A stretch of 64,000 nucleotides of DNA from Littorina saxatilis. Its lineage: Eukaryota; Mollusca; Gastropoda; Littorinimorpha; Littorinidae. Under the pieces are notes generated by a model. That model did no database searches and was not told where the DNA came from. It saw nothing but the letters and a program-made list of their open reading frames with translations. Below are positions 41,855 through 51,180 of this stretch, piece after piece. The DNA lies in NCBI RefSeq assembly GCF_037325665.1, contig NC_090261.1, positions 59,276,089 to 59,340,088 on the forward strand, in the 5' to 3' direction. A program made the position numbers and the translations under genes. Positions within the stretch are counted from its first letter, which is position 1. Every line of letters begins with the position of its first letter.

Positions 41855-44800
41855 GCACATTTGTTTGTGCATGTATGTGCGTTTGTTTAATCTGGGATAT
41901 TTATGAGGGTTTGTTGGAGATGATGAAAGTTATTATATGCTTTAGAAAATAAACTTGTTGTAAATGATAACAATACTAAAATCCGTGACAAAGTATTCAT
42001 GATCTTTGTAATGTTTACTGAGTGATGTCATTGATAAGGAGGAAGAAGAAGACTGAAAGCGTATCAGAATCTGACAAAGAAGGTGAAATTTCATGATGAA
42101 CACATGCATTAACTTTTTTGCAGCTGGAATCGCTGCTAGCCTCAGGTATTACTCACATCGTATGCGTTCGACACCAGCTGGAGGGGAATCTCATTCAACC
42201 CAACTTTCAAGACCGCTTTCAGTAAGCTGCAGCAAGTATTCCCTGTAGGAATGTTCAATGCTGCAATTGATTGAAGCTTTTTCAGTATTGGACCATTTTT
42301 CTTCTTCTTCATTGACTACATGGAGTTAGCCGTTCACGGCTGTTCACAGAGCTTCATTTCTGCCTCCTTAGCTGCAGGCAGGCTGAGCTATTTTTAGCAT
42401 CCTTTCCACCACCGCTCTACACAGCCATGCTGGCTCGCTCAGAGCCATACACTGATAAGTACCATCTTCCGGTATATCGCAGTGTAGCATGGAAGCATTT
42501 GGGTAAAACAAGCAAGCGAGCTTTACAATATGCTGGCTGCAGCTGTTGGTAGCCTTTGCCTTGACTATTTTTAACTTGCACTAAAATGCAGACCAGGAAC
42601 AGCCATTCGTTGCCCACACGTATAACTCAGTTCACGCATTTCCACTTAAATTGTCTTTTTTCTCTCTGAAACCAAGACCAAAACAAGAAGAAAAGAAATA
42701 CCTATCATTGTGTAAGTACTGACGTTGCTTTGCTTTTATTTCTACAGATACCTTGTGCTCGACTTATCAGATGATGAACGGCAAAACATCATACAATTGT
42801 TTCCAAAGGTAAGAATAAAAATCAGAATTGTACTTGTACATTTGAATTCATAGACATTCCATGGTAGGAAGAGTAGAGGCTGTAGATTCATCTTCCTGAA
42901 TAGATGTTGTACATGTACATTGTAGCGAAAAAAATGTGCATGTCTACTTGTAGTTTTATGCACGCTTACTTTATAGCCTACCTATATTTAGATCAGAATA
43001 CAAATTTAACCTTCACCGTGCTTCCTGGCTCATGCATGAACCAGCCTTACAAAAGTGTTTGTATCTGTAAAAGTATGGGGAGTTTTTGATTAAAACTTAA
43101 TGTAATCCTCAAACTCCATAGGACCCTCCCATCGACCACTTTCTGAAGTATTATCTTTGTAAACAACTAAATAAACAATAACATAATTTGAACTGGGTAG
43201 TCCGGATGATGTGGGTCGTGGGCGACCCATACTCTGCAAAGAGGCAGTAAAAAGTTGATCCCTATTCAGATGGCGTGGGTCGTATACGACCCATTCTCTG
43301 CAAAGAGGCGGTAACAAATTTATCCCTATTCGAATGGCGTGGGTTGTATACGACCCATACATTAAATTACATATTCCTACTCCGAATCACATGTAGCAGT
43401 TGACTCAGTCTAAAGTGCTAGGTCTGAAAAGGCTACCCGTCTAAGGGGAGCAACCCCAACTAAAAAAGTGTAAACGTAGCTATGGTAATGACGACGCACC
43501 CAGGGAGTTACCTCCCCTCCTGCGTACTACGTCACTACTGCTACTGACCACGTGACCCCTATCATTCGACACTTCAGCTTTCTAGGGAGCAGGTCGTGAA
43601 TTTTTTTGGCTCTAGTGGAAGTTCGCTGTTTGGTGTTTGCTTAGACACCCACCGGCACCCACACCCGTCTCTTCACCCGCTGCACTGGTAGTTGGTGAGC
43701 TCGTTCCTTTACTTGTATCGAACGTAATTTTTCAGTTGCTACTTGAAATTTTCGGCCACGTGTTGGTCACGTATTTTGTGGTAGCCATTTTGGAATTTTG
43801 TGTCTCCATTTTGTTGTCAGCATGTCTGACGGAGACAAAAAGCGCGAGCGCGGCAAGGCTGATGTGAAAGGGAAAATTAAACCCAAGTCTTCCACTTCTG
43901 TCCCTAAGCCTATTTTGGTTGTTGTTTCCGACGCGGCTAACAATGCTGTTATGACGGTCCCTATTTCTGCCCCGAATGACCAGCCGGTTGGGGGGCAGTC
44001 TAATCAACCTACGCGTACCGTTGTTTCTCGCTCGTCTTCTCTGCCGCTTGCAGATTCGACGTCGCTGGTTTCATCGTTGCTTTCTTCGCTGGTTCCCGAG
44101 CTTCGCACGTTGGTGAGAGAGGAGATGGTGCGTTCTCAGCCTTCGACTTCCGTTGTCCCGTCGATGGCTTCCTTTCCGCTTCCGGCTGTGACGCTGTCCT
44201 TGACCGAGGCGGTTGCTTCTGTGCCTTCTACCGCTGTGGTTGGCGACGCAAGTAAGTTGGGCTGGTCCGTAGGTCCTCGTGAGGCCGCTGGACGCTCCCT
44301 GCTGGGAAGCAGCCCTTTTCGGCGGGTTCACGACCCGCAAACCCCTGTTCGTTCTCACTTTGGCTTCACGGAAGACCATCGTGTCGATGAGCAATGGCGG
44401 CATTTGGTTCAGGCTTCGACGCTTCCGGCACTCGCCGGAAGCGTAGGTCCTCCGACGTACGCACCCGCTGGGGTCGTTTCCGGAGTCGACCAGCCGGTTC
44501 CGTCTGCTGCGCTTCCGGCACTCGCCGGAAGCATAGGTCCCCCGATGTACGCACCCGCTGGGGTCGTTTCCGGGGTTGACCGGACGTGGCCCTCTGGGCA
44601 TTCGGCCTTCCGGCCGCCGTCCACAGTGTCTGCGCTTCCGCTTTTCGCGGTCGCGTCTGATACTTTTCCGGCTCAGACCGGATCTGCTGCTTCTTCCGCT
44701 TCCGCTTCCTCTCGGATGGCGGTCGCGGGGGGGCATCACCAGCCCTTTGGGCAGGTGTCTCAGCCCTGGCCGGGGCAGTCAGCGCTTCCGTCTTCGGTTG

Positions 44801-47800
44801 TTGCTTCGACTGCGGTTCCGGTTCCGGCGGCTGTGGGCATGCCGTCCTCTTACTCTTTCCCTAGTCAGGGCATGAGTTCGGATGGTATTGGAGTGGACGG
44901 GTTTCCGGTTTCCGGTTACGGTGTTCACCGCCCTTCTACCAGCAACGTGGACTTCGGTCCTTCGCCGGATGTTTCGGATATTCAGTCCGTCGCCAGCGAG
45001 GCTGCACGTGTTGGTTATCCGGAGAGACTCAAAGTGGCTCTTGAGGCCGCTGCTGAGGTCACTTCGAGATATTTCGCGGAAGGGGCTTCGGTCTCTTCGG
45101 CTGCCGCTTCGACGGCACCGTCCGCGATGGCTGATTTTCGCTCTGGGAAGGAGGATGACTCATACTTCCGGTTTTTGGAGTCTCCATCCATAGCTTTTCA
45201 GCTTTCTCAAGTTTTGGCCAAGCCATCTCCTTCCGGAAGCGGAATTCCTTCACTTCCGGTTCCGCTGCTCGTGCCTCACGGCTCAGTTCCGGAGCTGGCT
45301 CAGCAGTGGATGGCTTCGCCTTCTCAGGCTTCTGCATTCGCTCTGTCGTCTCACAGGCGGTTGGTCTTGCAGAAGTCTCCTAGGAACTTGTTGGATGCGT
45401 TCGCTCTCCCGCGTTCATCTTTGACAGTTCCTCCGGAGATGCTGGCCTTGTTGGCCAAGCCTATCAAGAAGGATGACGGCGTGCTCTTTTCTGAGAACAC
45501 GCTGATTGCTTCTGAAGAGGCAGGGCGTCAGCAGCTGGAGCTTGCCTCCATTGCTGAGACTCTCATTCGGGCCCTCTCTCGTGCCCTCACTGATTCGCTG
45601 AATCCGTTCTCTCTCAGCGAGGATCAGGATGCGGATGACGTCTCCACTTTGTTGGCCGCTCTTGCGAGGGTCAATGAAGAACAGATGAGACTTTCTGCTG
45701 TGCACTATGCGCACTCTGTTATGTGTCGTCGGGATCTCTTCCTGTCACACTCTCAGTTTTCGGATCAGGCGACCAAGGACACTTTGCGTGCCTCACCGGT
45801 CTTGGAGGGTTCCCTCTTTGGGCATCTCGTTTTTGATGCCCGAAGACAGGAAATTCAGGCTAACAGGGACCAGCAGTTCTCTGACTTTTCCCTGCACAGC
45901 CTTAAGCAGTCCAAGCAGTCTCAGCCTTCTCAGCCTAAGCAGGCTAAGGTTGCTGGCCCTCCCAAACCGGCAGACAAGGGTCGTGGACGTTCCTCTTCTC
46001 GGGGCTCGAGAAGACGACCGTCTTCCGGCAGGGGGAGAGGCGGCTCTGGAAGCAAGCCTCACCCCCAATGAAGTGCTCCCGATCTCCCCCCCACCCCGCC
46101 CTCCACTCTGGTGATGGCGGGGGGCCCTTCCCGGGCACTTTCCCATTGGCTCGTCTCCATACAGAGTCAATGGATCGTGGGGGTCGTGAGGTCGGGCTTC
46201 CGTCTTCTCTGGAAAGATGGCAAGGCTCCTCTGGTCAGGCGTCCGCCGGCGTTCAGGCCTCCCTCCTCGCAGGAAGCCATTTCCGTCCTTCGGTCGGAAA
46301 TAGACTCCCTGGTGCAGAAGGGCGCAGTGGAGAAAGTCCTCGACCACAGTTCCCCTGGGTTTTACGGACGGCTTTTCGCCGTCCCCAAAGCCTCAGGGGC
46401 ATGGCGTCCTGTCTTGGACCTGTCGTTCCTCAATACCTTTTTGAGGGAGATAAGGTTCAAGATGGAGACGCCAGCGTCGGTCAGGGACTCTCTCCGCCCG
46501 GGAGATTGGGCGACTTCCATCGACCTGACGGATGCATACTTCCACATTCTAATGCATCCAGCCGACCGGAAATGGCTTCGTTTCCGGTGGGCAAGTCAGG
46601 TTTACCAGTTTCGCGCCCTTCCTTTTGGCCTGTCTCTCGCCCCTTGGGTCTTCACCATGGTCGTGAGACAGGTCTGCGCGCTGGTGAGGTCGCGGGGTGT
46701 CCGGCTACGTGCCTACCTGGACGATTGGCTCATCCTGAGTCAGAGTCAGGCGGGGTGCGAGCAGGATACCCAATCGGTTCTTCGGGAGGCCAACATGTTT
46801 GGCTTCTCGATCAACCGATCAAAGTCGGAGCTGACACCGTGTCAGACGTTCACCTACTTGGGAATGTCTTTCGACACGGTGGCTTGGACTGTTCAGCCCT
46901 CTCAGAAGAGGGTGGACAAGCTCCAGGCGTGCATACGCTCCACTTTGCCTCTCCCGAGGGCCTCCCTGCGGACTTTGGCCTCCATCTTAGGGCAGATGGA
47001 GTCCATGGCTCTCCTGGTCCCCTTGGGGAGGGTCCACAAACGTCCCTTTCAGCTGGCGCTGAAGCCGTTCGTGGACTCTCCCACGGTGGATTGGAATGCC
47101 CTCATCCCTCTCCAGGGATGGTTCCAATCCGCTACCCTTCCGTGGCTGGACACGGAGTGGGTGTGCAGGGGCGTGCCGATAGCCCTTCCTGCCCCAGATT
47201 TGGACCTGTTCACGGACGCGTCCTTGGTGGGGTGGGGGGCTCACACAGACCAGCTGACTGCGTCAGGTCTGTGGTCGGCAGATCAGAGGATGCAGCACAT
47301 CAACTTGCTGGAGCTAGAAGCCGTGGCTCTAGCTCTAGACAAGTTCCGGCCCTCCCTTCAGACCAAGCATGTTCGTCTGTTTACAGACAACACGACAGTG
47401 GCAGCTTACATCAACAAGCAGGGAGGGTCGCGGTCTCCGTCGCTTTCGGCCAGGGCCTGCGAGATCCTGATTTGGTGTTCAGAGCATCAAATCAGGCTTT
47501 CGGCCAGGTACCTGCCCGGAAGCTTGAACACTCTGGCGGACGCGCTCAGCCGCTCCGACAGAGTGCTTCAAACAGAGTGGACCATCACTCACGGAGCGCT
47601 GGATCGTCTCTGGTCTCTTGTGCAGAAACCTCAGGTGGACCTTTTTGCCACCAGGTTCTCGAAGAGACTACCAGTGTTCGTCTCACCATTCCCGGATCCC
47701 GAGGCGTGGGAGACGAACGCGATGGACATTTCCTGGTCAGGCCTGGAGGCTTACGCGTTCCCGCCATTCCAGTTGCTCACGCGAGTTCTCAGGAAGGCGG

Positions 47801-50800
47801 AGCAGGAGGGCCCGTCCCTCCTGCTGATCGCTCCTCTTTGGCCGTCTCAGCCGTGGTTCCCGGACCTGCTGAGACTCACCCAGGGCCCTCCCATTCCTCT
47901 CGCTCTCACGCGAGGAGAACTGGTACAGCCTCACACCGGCAGCCTCCACGCAGAGCCTCAGATGCTGAATCTTCACGCGTGGAGGTTGTGCGGTCTTCTC
48001 TGAGGCGCAAAGGGGCATCAGATCTGACCATGGACCTGGTAGGACGCTCGCACAGAGCATCTACCTCGTCCGTTTATGAGTCACATTGGAGGGCCTGGGT
48101 TACCTGGTGTCACGAGCATCGGCTGGATGCTACGGCGCCCCGCACGATGCACGTGGCGAACCATCTTGCTTTCATGTCCTCTCAGGGAGCTTCTGCTGCC
48201 TCGTTGAAAGTAAGAAGATCGGCCATCTCGGCGACCCTACGCCAGATAGGTCGCTCTATAGATGTTAGTGGCGTGATCGCAGGAGTCATCAAGGGCGCTT
48301 CCCTTTCTGACGTCAAGTCTCGTACGCCCGTTCCTAAGTGGGATCTCTTATTGGTCATGGAGTTTCTGCGTTCAGCGGATTTTGAACCTCTCAGAGATGC
48401 CAGTTTTGCGAATCTTACACGCAAGTCCCTTTTCCTTTTGCTGCTAGCATCGGCACGAAGGGGCAGTGAGATCCACGCTCTTTCCGGTAATTCGGACGAC
48501 ATTTCCTTTGAATCGGATGGGTCCGTTACCTTGCGGTTTCGACCTGAGTTTCTTGCAAAAAACCAGGCTCCCGAGCGAGCTTCTCCTTTGGTTCATGTCA
48601 GGCCGTTGTCCACTATTCTGGCTCCGAATGACCCAGACTTAGTAAATTGCCCTGTTAGAGCCCTTCACATCTACCTTGCCCGTGCTCAGTCTCTTAGATC
48701 CGCAGCTCAAAAGCTTTTGTTTATATCTCTCAATACGGAGAGACATAAGGATATTACTAAGACGACTCTGGCCCGGTGGGTGTCGGCGCTCATTAAGCAT
48801 GCTTACGAGTGGAGCCGCCGCAATGAAGGGGGAACACAGCCTGTCCTTCCTCTGGAATCAGCTCGGGCTCACGAGACGCGAGCTTGGGCTTCCTCCTTGG
48901 CCGTGTTACGATCAAGAAGACTGGAGGAGGTGCTACACACCGCATACTGGCGTTCCGAGGATGTCTTCATGAATTTTTACCTGCGTGACATCTCGGCTCT
49001 TCGCCAGGATGGATCTAGAGCTTTGCCTGCCATGGTGGCAGGGGGTCAGCTCTTGACAAGGATTTGAGAGTGAGTTTGAACTTTTTCTTTCCCACCGCCT
49101 TGTTGTTTCAATCTGCTACATGTGATTCGGAGTAGGAATATGTAATTTAATCGAAAATTTTATTGTAAATTTTCATTTAATAAATATACCTACCCGAATC
49201 ACATATCGTAGTCCCTCCCACCTACCCCGCTTATGATTTGGAGATTTTATTCTTCGAGTCGAATGATAGGGGTCACGTGGTCAGTAGCAGTAGTGACGTA
49301 GTACGCAGGAGGGGAGGTAACTCCCTGGGTGCGTCGTCATTACCATAGCTACGTTTACACTTTTTTAGTTGGGGTTGCTCCCCTTAGACGGGTAGCCTTT
49401 TCAGACCTAGCACTTTAGACTGAGTCAACTGCTACATGTGATTCGGGTAGGTATATTTCGATTTTACATTAAATCCTTCTTTAAAAGTATGAGTCGTACA
49501 CAACCCACATCATCCAGACTGTGCAGTTCAAAGCGTAATCCGATCAAGGTTACTTTTTACATTTAGTCAAGTTTTGACTAAATGTTTTAACATAGAGGGG
49601 GAATCGAGACGAGGGTCGTGGTGTGTGTGTGTGTTAGTGTGTGTAGAGCGATTCAGACTAAACTACTGGACCGATCTTTATGAAATTTGACATGAGAGTT
49701 CCTGGGAATGATATCCCCGGACATTTTTATTTTTATTTTTTTTATAAATGTCTTTGATGACGTCATATCCGGCTTTTTGTAAAAGTTGAGGCGGCACTGT
49801 CACACCCTCATTTTTCAATCAAATTGATTGAAATTTTAGCAAAGCAATCTTCGACGAAGGCCGGTCTTTGGTATTGCATTTCAGCTTGGTGGCTTAAAAA
49901 ATAATTAATGAATTTGGTCATTAAAAATCGGAAACTTGTCATTAAAAAAATTTTTTTTTAAACGATCCAAAAACAATTACATCTTATTCTTCGTCATTTT
50001 CTGTTTTCAAAAACATATACATATGTTATATTTGGATTACAAACAAGCTCTAAAAATTAAAAATATGAATATTATGATTAAAATTTATTGTCCGAAATCG
50101 ATTTAGAAACAATTTCATCTTATTCCTTGTCGGTCCCTGATTCCAAAAACATTTAGATATGATATGTTTGGATTCAAAACAAACTCAGTACGCTAAAAAG
50201 AATAGAGATACAGAAAAGCGTGTTATCCTACTCAGCGCGACTGTTCTGGCTTGTCGATTTCACTGCCTTTGCCAAGAGCGGTGGACTGACGAAACTACGA
50301 GTATGCGGTCTTGGTGAAAAAATGCAGTGCTTTCAGTTTCATTCTGTGAGTTTGACAGCTTGACTAAATGTTGTTATTTCGCCTTACGCGACTTGTTTTT
50401 TTTTTTGCGTTGTTTGATTTTACAGATTTTTTTGTTGTTGTTCTTTTTACTTGTCAAAAACATTTCTCTAAATCTCCTTTGTGAAGTAAAAATCAACAGA
50501 CTTGTTGGTATCCCTCAGATTGTTGAGTTCATTAGTACATTGTTTCATGCATTTTCATTTGTCTTAGCATAAATCAAAGATGTTATTGGTGTTTTCAGGT
50601 GAATGCGTTCATCAGCAGTTGTTTACAACAGAGAGGCAAAGTCTTAGTCCATGGGAATGGCGGAACTTCTAGAAGGTATCAAGGTCTATGAAATTGTCAT
50701 TTGAGTGTTTGTGTGATATAATGTTGACTTTTGACATTTTGTTTTGACTATGTACATGATGTGGGAATAAAGGAATATATCGGAATAAAGACAGAAAGTA

Positions 50801-51133
50801 AAGAACAATGCTCTGCACCTTTTCTCCTGTTGTTTCAAGGTAATCTTATAAAACACTGTTTCCCTGAAGAAAAAAATTATTCGCTTCAATCTTTGTGGGT
50901 TGGAGAGTGCACAAAATTTAAAATTTTGATGCTCAAGGATTTAATCCAAAAGAAGATGACCCAGAGCAAGTTTCAGTTTGAAGATAACCTTTAATGAAAA
51001 CAATTTTTTTTTTTTTTCTACATTTTTTTTACTGTGTCAATCTTTTCTTGATATTTGTTCAAAGTAGACAACGATGCTCCCCCCCCCCCCCCCCCATCAT
51101 TTCAACTCCATAGGAAAGCAAACAAAACCACAC

Positions 51134-51180
<47 letters not shown>

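Larger units (their letters stand above)
43361..49460 (+). mobile_element. DIRS-type tyrosine-recombinase retrotransposon, looks whole
   Basis: This 6.1-kb element carries all hallmarks of the DIRS family: inverted terminal repeats (43382-43570 and 49258-49446), an internal complementary region near the right end (49113-49204), a Gag-like ORF, an RT-RNase H ORF and a tyrosine recombinase ORF. The 189-bp inverted repeats look identical over their full length, and no obvious break is seen in the ORFs, so insertion was recent. It lies in STYX intron 5 in the gene's direction and is inserted in a piggyBac-type MITE without a normal target duplication, apart from a shared ATT. Confidence 0.9.
43006..49553. 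mobile_element. piggyBac-type MITE, second copy, split by the DIRS element
   Basis: The left part, 43006-43360, starts TTAACCTTCACCGTGCTTCC and contains the GGGTCGTnnnnGACCC palindromes. The right part, 49461-49553, resumes with ATTTTACATTAAATCCTTCT and ends near GATCAAGGTTA. Relative to the copy at 3138-3592 it is inverted and more diverged. Confidence 0.75.

Noticed and set aside
43732-46347. Minus-strand ORFs over the DIRS element
   Set aside because: Shadows of GC-biased coding sequence on the plus strand; no domains.
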